Shown here: positions 23,232 through 34,400 of the stretch, in pieces
Layout: each line of letters opens with the position of its first letter
Numbering within the stretch: position 1 is the stretch's first letter
Source: Phlegmacium glaucopus
Taxonomy: Eukaryota; Basidiomycota; Agaricomycetes; Agaricales; Cortinariaceae
Assembly (NCBI GenBank): GCA_015039465.1
Contig: MU130547.1
Location: forward strand, 294,491-358,490
Direction of reading: 5' to 3'
Length of the DNA stretch: 64,000 bases
Made by a program: the position numbers and the translations under genes
The notes under the pieces: generated by a model
Seen by the model: only the letters and a program-made list of their open reading frames with translations
Told to the model about the DNA's origin: nothing
Databases searched by the model: none

Positions 23232-24231
23232 TAGCTGCCGAAGCTCCTGGATCAATTCCAGAAATACATGTTGATGGACTCCCAACTCGCAACAGATGCG
23301 CTCAGGGTGGCCAGCAAGTAGTTCCATTACCCAGCCTTCACCAGTGAGGATAGAGGTGTGGTAAGGCTCCCGCTCTGTGAGTGATAGCAGTAAACTAGAG
23401 GTACTAGTAAGTATAACTGTAATGAAAAGCATGATATATTGGTGAAGACGTCGCATAGATAGTAGCCGCATTGCTTGGTATTCATTTTTGTCCATGAGAG
23501 ATGGTTACGATGGTAGATTGTAAGTATATCTAATGATTGCCTCTAATCTAACTGATAGGCCATATTTGGAAATATTCAGACTCCACTGACCGGCAACTTC
23601 GGCAAAGGGCACACACACTGAAATTTTAGTCTATGCAGAGCATCCGAACTAGCTCTTAGTGTATCCTGGTGCATTGACCATCTGGATTAAATCACATCAG
23701 GAGGCCCTGGGAGTCCTTTAGAATTTATGATTTTTGCTAGACAATATTCAACCGCTGCGTCCAGGAATGTATTTTGCAATTATCTCAATAAGGAGAGCTG
23801 CTATTAATTTCAGGGTCCTAAAACAATTCTCTACCATCTTTAAAAAATTTCTTTTTTTGGAATTTTATGTAATCTACCCTGACCCACCATATGCTTGAAA
23901 TCATGCTTATCTGTGATCATGTGACCAATGGTCTGTGCGCCATCCAAAAGATATATAAACCACCCACAATTTTGTTTTCTTATTTCCTACTTCCCCCAGT
24001 ATTATAGTACTATATAACTTTGTATCACTGGTGGTGGGCAATGCCTGTCACCTGTGACATCTGACTTGTCACATGTCACATTGCAGAAAGTGAGACACTG
24101 AGCTCCTCCTCTGTACAACACTTCCAGAGGGGAGTTTGAGTGATGTATATCCATATAAATAGGATGTGAATCAGATACAATAGATAAAATTTTATGAATG
24201 TGTGTGGTTGTTCCTGGATGCATGTTTCCCC

Positions 24232-24325
24232 AGCCAAATTGATGGCTGAAGCTCTAAGGAATAGAACTCTTACAACATTACTCTTGAAGAGTTCTATTCC
24301 TTAGAAGCTTCAGCTATTAATTGGC
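24232..24325. repeat. Small foldback, 94 bp
   Basis: The arms AGCCAAATTGATGGCTGAAG... (24232-24271) and their near complement (24286-24325) surround a 14-nt loop. No TSD is evident. Confidence 0.65.
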
Positions 24326-24448
24326 TACATTGGCTGATATCACTTATTTTACAAGCTCAACAGTAATCTAAGAACTCTGAGAAATGTCTTAGGGTACCTT
24401 AGAGATATGTCCAGAGACAGTCCTAGGGCAGAAGTATTTTTCCTGATG

Positions 24449-25037
24449 AGTCAAAACAAGCTTCATGATGTCTAGTAAATATCATTTTGACCTCTTGAGT
24501 TGCACTATATGCTAGTTCTAGTTGAGGCAAAAATATTATAATGGGCATATATGTACATTTCTGAGGACTGGGTCAAGTGCGGTCATCTGTGGCATCCTCT
24601 GCCATTCCAGCAAAGAAAACTCAAGGTGAGGTTGACATATGGGTTGATAGCCAATGGTATCCACTGTGCTACAGTGAGGTATGGCTTCAAAGCTTCAGCC
24701 CTGCATGTAAGATATGATAAGTATCTGCCCAATGTAGAACTAATCAGAACACTGGGACTTACTTAGGATTGATGTTCTTCAGAGCTTTCATACACTTGTC
24801 AAAGAGCTTGTTGCCTATTAAAGATGGCATGGTAGATTCAGGTAGAAGAGAGCAAAAAACAAGTGAGAGTGAGGCAGAGAGCCAGATACCTAAGAGTGAA
24901 TGATGGGAGTATTGAAAGAAGAAGTGTTGTAACACTGTGACATCCCACATTCACTCAAAGACTTGATTCTAATCTATGCTCATTCTTCGCTAAGACGAGA
25001 ATATTGAGATTTGGCAGGGGAGAAATGACCATCACTA
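24449..25037. other. No gene seen
   Basis: CpG-poor sequence between two repeats. No coding exon, terminal repeat or TSD could be assigned. Confidence 0.35.
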
Positions 25038-25275
25038 GTGCTTGAAAGTCCAGTCTTTGGTCTTTTTGACCTTTTTTTGAGCTAGAACGCTGAAATTAAA
25101 ATTCCCCATCACAATTGGGGTGTGGGAACAAAAAATTCAGGGTCAGTCCGGTCTTCTTTCCGGTCCAAGACCGGAAAATTTTCCTTTTTAGGCACCACAG
25201 TTGTAATGGGGAATTTAATTTCAGCATTCTAGCTCAAAAAAAGGTCAAAAAGACCAAAGACTGGACTTTCAAGCA
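25038..25275. mobile_element. TA-flanked MITE, 238 bp
   Basis: The ends are GTGCTTGAAAGTCCAGTC and the complement. The arms are about 70 bp and include GGTCTTTTTGACC. TA lies on both sides (25036-25037 and 25276-25277). An inner GACCGGA-type inverted word is present. No coding capacity. Confidence 0.8.
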
Positions 25276-25726
25276 CTAACCATCACTCAAAATGCCAAAG
25301 CAGCCTTGCTTGATCATGTGCTCCTGTGACACTGTGTGACTAGAGCCTGTAAGCATGACTGGCTAGTGTATCACTTTCACCCTTAAATTGCATCTGATAC
25401 TACATAGCAAACATGAAGGCAACAAGCAACCTCAAGCAATGCTGAGATGCCTTGCCATGCAAGGACATCGTGTGCTGGGGTAAGTTACTTGATACTATTG
25501 TCACAAAACAAACAACTAATTCTTATAATCCTTTTATTAGTTTATGGAATCATTATGATTTCAAGTAGGTGGGCTCTCATCTTTGGGCTAGTATGCTTTA
25601 CTGACAAAATATGTAGGGTGATATCCATATTGTCATGAGTGCAAAGACTGCCCTCAAATTGGGTGCTCCAACATGACATTAGGGATGCCAAAGTTCAGTT
25701 CGGTTCAGTTCAGGACCTATTTTCTC

Positions 25727-25762
25727 AGAACCAGAACCAGAACCACTTAGGAAAACCAGAAA

Positions 25763-25812
<50 letters not shown>
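25727..25812 (+). repeat. AGAACC hexamer microsatellite
   Basis: About 12 copies of AGAACC/CAGAAC with one interruption. It is preceded by AGGGATGCCAAAGTTCAGTTCGG, which resembles the end of the GTGATGCCG MITE at 37394. The array may be an amplified subterminal word of that family. A far end was not found. Confidence 0.75.
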
Positions 25813-25813
<1 letters not shown>

Positions 25814-27529
25814 TTAAAAATAGACTTTTGTTAGGATATCACCAATTAGACAAGAAATTCTCATTTTAAATTTTATTTTCTAAAATTACATCTTATTTCT
25901 TAGAAATAAATATATCTTGAAATTTGAGGCCAGAAGTTTGTAGTAATGGTGTTATAACTATGACATCACTAAAAGTAAACATGAAAAGAAAAAAATACTA
26001 CTAAATCATTTTGCCATCTAGTGACAACTTTGAATTGGATTCTTGCAATAGGAGTATATTAATTTTAATAAAACCTGAAGTTATAAAGTAAATGAGACAT
26101 CTTATTGATTATGTACTATGCCAGACCAAAAAATGATGTACTTCTGATTGGAAATATATTGTGTTGGTGACTTGAATAAATATTTTCATTACAGATACAG
26201 GTACATTGTGCCATTTGACCTGTAAAATAATGCAAATAAGTAAATATATTACTTAAATGTTTGCCTTGGGATATAGTGGTTCAGAATGGTAAGAACCGCT
26301 TCAGAACTGGTATAATCATCGTTAAATTGTTGTTTGTGTTGTTATAAAACACCAACCAGAGGGAACTGGACCAGAGTTTAGGTCAGAATATCCCCCTGTG
26401 TTCGTTTTAGGGAAGGTATAACCAGAGACTAGTAAGCACACTTGGTTAAGAGAGAGTAGAGGAGAATGAGGATGAATATAAAAGGTGACTGAGGGTGGAC
26501 AAGGACTGAAAAAGCGAACTCAGAGGGGTTAAGGAAGAGGATGAGGAAATAAGGGGGAGTCTTCAGCAAGACTATAGTAATTGACAGTGGGGATAGATTG
26601 ACAGTTAAAGGCAGAAAAAGCGAACTTGAGGAAGGAACTCACTGGAATTCCACTGAGATGATGACTGTTAGGGGGTAAGAATGAATGGAACTGAACTACC
26701 TATCCTGGTACAAAAGAGCAGTATTTATACCCTAAGGATGAGGCTATGTAAAACAATAAAAAGAAAAAAGTACGCGCTGTCAAAGGAAGAAAGATAAAGA
26801 GAGGACAGCTGCGAGAAGAAAAGAACAATGGAAAAGAAAAAGGAACAATAAAAAAATCTGTAAAGTGTCAAAGTGCGAGAGAAAAGAAAAGAAGGCAGTG
26901 TACATAGTCCAATAGCAAAAATATATCAACTCCATAGGCGTGTGGTCATGTCAAAAATGTGAAAGGTCCTGAGTCAACACTTGAAAGGCGCAGCCTTGTT
27001 CCCGAGAAAATACTACTTGCCCATGATCCCATGTCGCGCAGCCTTGATAACACTTGACACACTGCGAGAATAATCCTCTGCTGCTGATTCATCTGCAATT
27101 CCTGCTTAGTCGTGATCCTCCTGGACTTCCTAAATTGTCATAAAGAGGGTGGGAAGGCTTCAGGTACTGCGTGAATGAAAAAAAAAAAAAAAAAAAAAAA
27201 AATTCAGAGTGTGTTGTCTTATTATTATTATATTATTTAGTATAAGTTAATAAGATTTGTAGTATAAATGATCAATATTTTATTATTATTTTATCACTAT
27301 GACCACCACCCGTTAGAGATAATGTCTAAACCGTCGTAATGTAGTGTAGTGTAACGGTTTACACACTGTTCCACACTTTGTGAACTTTGTATCGAACGAG
27401 TGACTCAAGACGTAGTAGGACCTACTAAAAAAAACATACTATTTACATAATATCGTAGTATCCTTATATATCACTTACTTAAAAATAGTATTTTTACCAT
27501 TAATACACCAAAAAACTCCACCGACACGA
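25813..27529. other. AT-rich stretch without a supported gene
   Basis: No exon or terminal repeat is convincing. It includes two diverged copies of an AAAAGCGAACT-containing segment (26510 and 26622), a TGTTAGGGGGTAAG motif at 26668 that resembles an LTR start, and a 23-nt A run at 27179-27201. Confidence 0.35.
27179..27201 (+). repeat. A homopolymer, 23 nt
   Basis: An uninterrupted A run. It could be the tail of a retroposed copy, but no target duplication or identifiable 5' sequence supports that. Confidence 0.6.
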
Positions 27530-28160
27530 AAGAAATAGACCACCTGACTTTGAAGGTTCGTTATATTGTGAAGTTAATAAGTAAAGACGTTGTACAAAAC
27601 CACTACAATTTAAGAGATGGTACATAACATTTATAAAGAGTCGTCAATAAAATGAAATCACGTGTGAGTCCTGGAATGTTTACTTGTTAAAGGTGGGTTT
27701 ATGGACGGTTTTACGGTAAAAACGTTGAAGTTGTGAAATCTTTGACCAAATACATTGAACAGAACCACTACACTTTACAAGATTATACATAAAAATTATA
27801 AAGAGTCGTTAATATAAAAAAAAGAAGGTATGGGTCTGGAAATATTTACTAGTCAAAGGTGGGTTTAGAGACGATTTTACGTCACAACCGTTGAAGATCG
27901 GATATCTTGTGTAGATTTTGACCAAAGACATCGAGTATAATGACTGTGTTTTATCATATTACACGTAATAACTGTAGAGAGTCCTCAATCTTAAAAAATA
28001 AAGTGTGAGTTCGGGAATTTCTATTCACTTGATGACGGTTAAGGTTAGGTTTAAACTTTGAAGGTCGGATATCTTGACAAGTATTTGACCAGAAACATCG
28101 AGAAGGACACTGGTTTGTAATAGATACCACACAGTTTTTATAAGGAGTTCTTAAAGTAAT
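27530..28160 (+). repeat. Degenerate tandem repeat, four units of about 160-185 bp
   Basis: A block containing GTTGAAG, then TTTGACCAAA.ACAT.GA, then ATTATAAAGAGTCGT and AAAGGTGGGTTTA recurs at about 27540, 27727, 27888 and 28054. The copies are clearly related but diverged. It is AT-rich yet keeps CpG, unlike the flanks. No coding signal. Confidence 0.65.
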
Positions 28161-28194
28161 AAAATTCAAATATCTGGTTTATATATGCTCTAGC

Positions 28195-28430
28195 ATCAGA
28201 TCCAAAGGGACTAAGGCTGCCTCAGGATGCTCTCAGGTTGCCTTAGGACACTCCCAGGTTGCCCCAGGACATACCCAGGACATACCCAGGACACCCCCAG
28301 AGTTTATGAAAAAAAGGACATTGGAATAATACCTTCTTAGAGCACTCTTGGAGCTCTAATGCTCTAAGAGCTCTGGGAGTATCTTAGAGCATCCTTAGAC
28401 TGTCCTGGGGCAAAAGTGTTTTTCCTGATG
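28195..28430. mobile_element. Rearranged CATCAGG-family fragment
   Basis: The right end GTGTTTTTCCTGATG (28416-28430) is typical of the family. The left part (ATCAGATCCAAAGGGACTAAGG...) matches the reverse complement of 22405-22515. A GAGCTCTAATGCTCTAAGAGCTC palindrome lies in between. No intact left end. Confidence 0.6.
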
Positions 28431-30119
28431 AAGGGTATTAAGGCTGGTCTTTGGAATTTTGAACCTTTAAGTATGTTGTAATTAGTAAGGTAATCAAGTA
28501 CTACTAGTAAATAAGATTCAAGCCTGGTGCTGTTTTGGTGTGCTGTCACAAGGGATTGGCACTCCTGTGAGGCCTTGCTGTGTGGAGCCAAAGCTATTCT
28601 TGGCTGTAAGCTAGTAATTCAAAACTGGAGTATGGCATTAAGGGGTAGTGGCCTCCATTAAATTGGTTGGTGGTGGTGGTAGATGCAGGACCAGCCGTGG
28701 ATCAAGTATGGCACCCTCATCAGAGTTGAAATAAGACCACTCATGAGAGCTGGAGTGTGCTGATGTGTATCCATCAGGATACTGTGTTATGTTATGGAGG
28801 TGAAATTATTGACTGAAATGGAGGAAAGTGACTGAGGGAAATGAGATAAAGTGAATGAGGGAAAAGAGATAAAGTAGATGAGGGGAAAGAGACTACACAA
28901 GACAAAAAAGCAGGGAATGTGACCCAAGAAGTGGATCCAATCAGCCTTTTGCATAGCCTATAGTTTATTGTTGGTGTAATATGTTTGTGGGGTAGTACAG
29001 TAACAACTTGGAGTTGGGAGAGAAAAAAAAGTCAGTCAAATGGTCAATATATACTACATGATACACTACCTGTACCATAGTACTAGTAGTACATCATTAA
29101 GATCACCATAGGCATAGGTGCTCTGTGGACATACCAAATTGATACCAAAGTCTTCTTTGGGAAGAAGTTTGCTTATTTGAAAATTTGTTGTATTGTGACT
29201 TGCATTGTGATGGTAAGAATCCCTGCTGTATCTTGGCTGGATCCACACTTTTTTCAGGTCACTGCTCACCCCATTGTTCATTGGACCAGTCCTGTTATCA
29301 TGTCATTGGTCAAAAAAACCAATTCAGAGTTGACTGCAACTCTTGCTCAAGTAGTCACATCATTGAACATCTTAATGGTCAGCATTGCTTGTCAAATACT
29401 TCTTAACAATGTTTGAAATAATCAAAGTGTTACCTAAATTGACTGTGAGGATGGGCTTAATGTATGAACTCTATTAATGTGTGTCAAAGCTAGTTTTTTT
29501 CACCTCCACATTTTCACTTCTTCCCATAAATCACTCCATCTTTCTCACCATCTCCCTACCTTTCACCTCCCAACCTGTATGCTGCCAAGATGCCTGTTAC
29601 CACCAGTAAATTTTCTTGATACCTTGGTGCCAGGGATGTAAGAATCAACTTTGTCTATGGCATGGTTGACAAGAAGGCTCAAGATACATTGATCACCAAA
29701 TTGGTCCCTTATTTCCTTCAAGCATGAAAGTCTGGTGAACTCAAGCAGTTCTACCACATGGCCCTACTAATGCAGTTTGATGTATAGCCAGAGTAAAGCC
29801 AAAATAAGGTGGTTGTTGTGCAAAACTGTTTTGTGAGTGAATACCTCCCCTTTTTTGAACTACATTTGCTAACTTATTCACACACCATGTACCACAGAAC
29901 GTGCTGATGAGAATCACAACAAAAGGTATTTTTGAGGGATTAGATTTTGAACCAAGTGAAGAATGGATTGCCGCAACATTGCAGCAACATTGGAGGGCAT
30001 AGAGGTTGAAAAGGCTGAGCCCCAGGTTCCAGAAATATTTTGCAGGGAGAAGGTATGCACTCTCAACCAATATATCAACCTATCTAAGTGGAAAACCCCC
30101 TTAGCTCAACTTTGAGTCA
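28431..30119. other. Decayed coding-like sequence, no intact gene
   Basis: Around 29580-29960 the plus strand shows coding-like peptide stretches (RINFVYGMVDKKAQDTLITK, SGELKQFYHMALLM) broken by several stops and frame changes. I do not recognise the family. CpG is nearly absent: I count one in 28201-28800. Confidence 0.4.
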
Positions 30120-31070
30120 ATGGCAGTTGAAGTCAGTGTCTGGGACCAAATCTCCATAAATTCCCAAGCTATTCTCAATGGTGCACAACTAGGAACCATG
30201 GAGAGTAAAGCTTCAGGATGCCCTACAGAATATGCCATCAAAAATATTCAGCCAAAAACCACAACAGCCAAAGTTCCTGAAATTGCCATCAAAAACATTT
30301 CAGATAGCATTGATGATGATGTTTGTGACAGCATTACCCATATCAATTTTCTTACCCTTAATCTGGACCTCCCTTTTGAGTTTAAAACTGGCCCATCAGA
30401 GGATATGTACCTGCCTTGTGAGAAGTTATTACCAAAGGCACAGAAAAGGCTCAAGAAGTGCAAGGTCCAGGAAGCAAATACCCATAATGTTGTTGCCACC
30501 TATAGCAACTCTGATGATATTGACTCCCTCTTTGAAGATAGCTAGGGATTGTCAGGGGTAACCCTGGAGTATCTCAATGATGACCCTTACCCATACCTCA
30601 GTGACCCCTTACCCACCAAACCCATGGGTTTACCCATCAAAACAAGCCCAAAAACACCCCAAATGACCCAGAAATGAGTAAAATATGTGCTAAACAATAG
30701 TTACTATTATTTTGGTCATATCTCCTCCAATTATTATCTGTTTTGAATGATCTTGGGCTCATTTTGTAGGTGGTGGGTACAGGAATCTGTACCCATACCC
30801 ATACCTTACTGTATCCTACCCACCAACCCACAGGGGTTGAAAAACCCATGACAATCCCTAAATCTCAAGAAAGGAGAAGAGAATGCTAGTGATGCTGCCC
30901 ATGATGGCCATAGCATCAACACAGGAGATGGGGATCAGCACGGTGATGAGGATGTACATGTGATAGATAGTGGTGACCCCTGAGATGACAATGCTCCTGC
31001 TATGTTTCTCAATGACTGGCTCTTGAAAACAGTTTGGCATGTTAAGGTGCAGCTCTTTATGCCAAGACAG
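30120..31070 (+). pseudogene. Decayed acidic ORF interrupted by a MITE
   Basis: A 141-codon frame (30120-30545) ends in SDDIDSLFEDS at a stop formed at the insertion site of the MITE 30545-30858. Beyond the MITE, another frame continues in the same style (GEENASDAAHDGHSINTGDG, then a stop, then MFLNDWLLKTVWHV). So the ORF was longer and has suffered an insertion, a frameshift and a nonsense change. The family is unknown. The decayed coding-like sequence just upstream may belong to the same gene. Confidence 0.45.
30545..30858. mobile_element. TA-flanked MITE, 314 bp (ACCCAT word type)
   Basis: The ends are GGGATTGTCAGGGGT and the complement of GGGATTGTCATGGGT. TA flanks both sides (30543-30544 and 30859-30860). 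Words ACCCAT/CCCATACC and GTGGGTA crowd near both ends. Confidence 0.8.
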
Positions 31071-33018
31071 GTTTAACTAGGCTGTCATATAGACTGTCAC
31101 AGCCTGCTGTTTGTCTCTTCTTGCCCTACACCACAATTTTTTTGTTAGCTATCTTGACATCCCAACAATTGCTCTGCCAGGAGTCTGCCTCAATATATGT
31201 GTTTTGTTGCTGCCAAAGGTTGAGAGATCATAGATGCATATTAAACAGTATAACTCAGTCTCGAAGTAATAGACTTGATTCATATCAGTTATACCTATTG
31301 AACAGTATAACTACTAGTTGTTAATAATGAAGTTTGATAGTAAAAGGTATGAACTACTAACCTCAGTCTCAAAGTAATAGACTGAGGTACTAAGTACAAA
31401 TATGAAGGAGATTTATACTTGAGGGTATGGCTGAATACCCAAGAGAATGGCTTCATGTGACATGATGAAAATGGTTAGTTATGATCACAAGTGAAAGACA
31501 AAAGAACATAAGGGAATAACTGTAAGGGGACACCTCTCAGGTATATACCCCATTTACTGTTTATACTATTTGGCTACTACCTTATTTTGAGTAGTAGTCA
31601 GTAATTACATTCCTTATCTCATTATTACTGGAACCCCTACTGTTACTAGTTTGTTGCTACTGTCCCTAGTCTTTATAGACTGTCCACTCTTTCTAGAGTC
31701 CAATCTCCTCTTATCTGTAGGTTGCCCTTACAATAACAAATGGAAGGAATGGAGAAATTTAAAAATCAGAACAGCATACAGTTTGTATATTTCCTACAAT
31801 GCAAGCAACAAGAAATTTTATCTATTTAACTACACCAGACATTGCAAACTATCAATGGTAGATTGAACTATGGCTGTGCACCAGCCATATTACATGTACA
31901 GCTGTTAAATTATGGCCATAAATTTCTCTCTTCAACCCTGGATGGTATGGCTAGGTAGAAAAATGGGTACTATGGCCATCAGCACAGCATTGCATTAAAA
32001 CTGTGCAAGTAAGAGTTTAAAAAATTAAAATTAGGACTTATGAGTAATGTACTATATTTAATTGTATAAAAAATACATTTTGTAGTGCAGCAGACACAGA
32101 ATGGAAGATATTTAATCATTATTTGACAAAAATAGATCGGCTGTAAGAGGACACTATGTAGGTACATACACACATGCCTAACAGACTCCATTCTCCCTCC
32201 CAAGTATTGTATTACAAACCATTTAGCATGGACTGTTACAAACTGTTCTTTTTCCTTCCTAAACTCCACCAAACATGATGCCATTTCATCTACATATGCT
32301 TCACACTTCCTTTTCATTTCCATCTACACATGTTTACCTTGTCCTTTTCATCATTTCACTTTATGTTTCACATACATGCATACAACTCATTGTATAAGTC
32401 ATTTCTATTTTTACCTATGACTCACTCTTTACATGTGGACCACTCATACTCCTATGTGACTCATCTCTTTCATATAAATACTGTATTTACTTTGTTCGTA
32501 TTCTCTAGCTAGTTCTTGAGAATCATACCTGTTTTACTCTCAAACTTCCTCAAACTTCAGAAGACAATACTTTGAGATGATCTCTTAGCATTCTTCAGAA
32601 GCTCACTATTACAAAGAATCAATCTTTATACGACTGTTAATGGTCAGAGTTATCTGAACTGTTCAAAGTCATAACATGGACTCACAAGATTACCACTCGC
32701 CATCTATATTTAGTAGTGTACACATGTGCATCCCCGAGTAGATTCCTATCACATGTTCCTTACAGAACATGTGTCCTATTTCTATTTACTTACATATGAT
32801 TGCTATCAGAGCTTAGGGTAGGTTACCTGAGTCCTCATGTATATAGGGTAGCAGGTGTCGTCTGTAGATGACACCTTTGTATAAACTTGGTTACTGATGA
32901 CCTTGTCCTCTCTAAGTTAACAACTGTCTTGGTTTAACCTTGATAGTAGTCAATGCCCCCTAACATCAGCCAGCACAGAGTTTGAAATAAAGAAGACAAA
33001 ACAAGGTGACTAAAAGTG
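31071..33018. other. AT-rich, CpG-poor stretch without a gene
   Basis: No supported exon. Positions 32715-32800 match the reverse complement of about 15917-16000 (ACATGTGTCCTATTTCTATT), a dispersed repeat. A CCCCCTAACA motif at 32965-32974 looks like an isolated LTR end. Confidence 0.4.
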
Positions 33019-33026
33019 CAATTTTC

Positions 33027-33490
33027 GAGGACTTTACACTCCCCCACATTGTCTGGCCGGAATTCCGCCGGACTCCAGAAAAGTCCGGTCAGAGTCCGGT
33101 GGAAGTCTGGTGGAAGTCTGGTGGAAGTCCGGCAGAAGTCCAGTGGAAGTACAAAACATGCCTGTATCCCCTCCTAACCTAAGAATGTGCTACCACGCAG
33201 ACAGAAAATATCCCCATCCCTAAATATTAATCCTAAGCCCTAAATCTAAATATAACCCTAAGCCTAACCTCTAAATCTAAATATAACCCTAAATTCTATC
33301 AAAAGTCCGGCGGATGTCCAGTGGAAGTCTGGCGGACTGTGACCAGACATACAGTCCAGGCATTTTTCTACTTTCACCGGACTCTGACTGGACTCTGACC
33401 GGACTTTTACCGGAATTTTAGTGGAGTCCACCAGACTTTTGGCAGTCCGCTGGACTCTGGCCAGACAACATGGGGGACTGTAAAGTACAC
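33027..33490. mobile_element. hAT-like non-autonomous element 3 (GTCCGG word type)
   Basis: The left end is GAGGACTTTACACTCCCCCA; the right end is the complement of GTGTACTTTACAGTCCCCCA. The perfect 8-bp TSD CAATTTTC lies at 33019-33026 and 33491-33498. Subterminal blocks contain GTCCGG/GTCTGG words. The centre (33225-33295) has CCCTAA-like words. Length 464 bp; CpG retained. Confidence 0.9.
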
Positions 33491-33591
33491 CAATTTTCAA
33501 TTGATTTATCACACAAATAATTAATTTCAAATGACAAGGGCCCAAACACAATGCAATTCATGCCAAATACCAGCAAAAACTTAAGAATTTC

Positions 33592-34052
33592 TGTTAGGGG
33601 ACGCCCAATTTTGAGCCCAACTCCCAACTCCCGATTGGTCCCAAACCTGATCTCACTCCCGAATCTGATCTCTCTCCCGAACCCAACTCAACTCCCAAAC
33701 ATCTACATTCCACCTCATCAGCAAACTTGATTGCTCGTCCAAACCGATCAGGCCCAACTTTACCACAACCCTTGATCGGACCTGACCCAAACCAAACTTA
33801 CAACTTTGTAACTATTTCATTATTTTATATGACACCACTTTTATTATTTTATTCTCATATCATTTATTTATTTATTTTCATATGTCTGTTATGTCCATAT
33901 CTGTACTTAAATACCTCCTCACCTTAGCAGGGATCCCTATCTTTTCCTTTTAGGATCCCCTGCTAGGTGAGTTAGTCATAGTCACATTTATAATATATTG
34001 ATTTAAGATCCCCTGCTAGCTTGACTAAGTCGGCATCGCAGTTGCCCTAACA
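33592..34052 (-). mobile_element. Solo LTR 2 (461 bp, reverse orientation)
   Basis: It reads TGTTAGGGGACGCCC to CAGTTGCCCTAACA on the plus strand, the reverse of solo LTR 1. The perfect TSD ATTTC lies at 33587-33591 and 34053-34057. It shares the AGGGATCCCT palindrome and the AGCAGGGGATC words. Confidence 0.9.
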
Positions 34053-34057
34053 ATTTC

Positions 34058-34392
34058 ACACCAAAATGCCCACACACCTGTCAACCCATATGACAGCTGT
34101 TACAGCCATTGACATATGGCTGTCAAAAGCTGAGCTCAAGATCCAAATGGGATGGGTGTTTACCCATAAGAACTGGCTGTTGTACCCATCATTATGGGTA
34201 CAGTGCGCAGCCCTAGATTGAACTAAGAGCAATTGATACAAAACACAGCAAAACTGTGGCATGGTTTGTTCCACAAGTGTTGTACCAGTACAATGGCATC
34301 CTCTTAGCACTGCACCTATGCAAGCTAGCACCCATAAACCATAGTCAAATCTGTTGGTTTGTGTTGCTCTGATCTGATACACTTACAATATG
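34058..34392. other. No gene seen
   Basis: A short spacer between two repeats with no coding or repeat signal beyond a few CCCAT words. Confidence 0.35.
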
Positions 34393-34400
34393 GTTATAAG

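Larger units (their letters stand above)
20562..23495 (-). pseudogene. PIF/Harbinger DDE transposase (interrupted and with stops)
   Basis: It starts at the ATG at 23495. The N-terminal exon ends in EPYHTSILTGEGWVMELLAG and ELIQELRQL. A CATCAGG element (22267-23231) then interrupts it. The frame resumes as GHDRSKYVSLEEQLAIFLYI, the conserved helical region of this family. After an intron come the catalytic blocks: IGALDGSHI (first Asp), DARVYES (second Asp), YYLADAGFP, and the C-terminal exon with NVIEHIFGVLKR (catalytic Glu). So the DDE residues survive. An hAT-like element lies in the last intron. TGA codons at 22071-22073 and 21657-21659 replace expected arginines, consistent with C-to-T change at CpG. 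The C-terminus is acidic and ends at 20562. Confidence 0.85.
17512..23655. mobile_element. PIF/Harbinger DNA transposon with two genes and nested insertions
   Basis: The ends are GAGCTAGTTTGGATGCTCTG (17512) and its near complement CAGAGCATCCGAACTAGCTC (23655). A 3-bp TSD TTA, characteristic of PIF/Harbinger, lies at 17509-17511 and 23656-23658. Terminal inverted homology extends about 80 bp. It carries a plus-strand Myb/SANT-like gene (19015-20264) and a convergent minus-strand DDE transposase gene (20562-23495), the usual two-gene layout of this superfamily. Two nested elements, 20969-21569 and 22267-23231, interrupt it. Without them it would be about 4.57 kb. The non-coding left part includes a 51-bp imperfect tandem duplication at 17965-18070. 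Both genes carry premature stops, so it cannot act alone now. Confidence 0.9.
17433..24448. mobile_element. Older CATCAGG-type element, split by a Harbinger insertion
   Basis: The two pieces, 17433-17511 and 23656-24448, join into a sequence that matches the reverse complement of about 22640-23090, part of another CATCAGG element. The right end (GGGCAGAAGTATTTTTCCTGATG region, 24426-24448) matches the corresponding end of that element. The left end is missing beyond 17433, where a different MITE abuts. This copy is therefore truncated and interrupted. Confidence 0.7.

Noticed and set aside
26668..32974. TGTTAGGGGG at 26668 and CCCCCTAACA at 32965 as ends of one LTR element
   Set aside because: No TSD matches, no internal retrotransposon domains lie between them, and several unrelated elements intervene.
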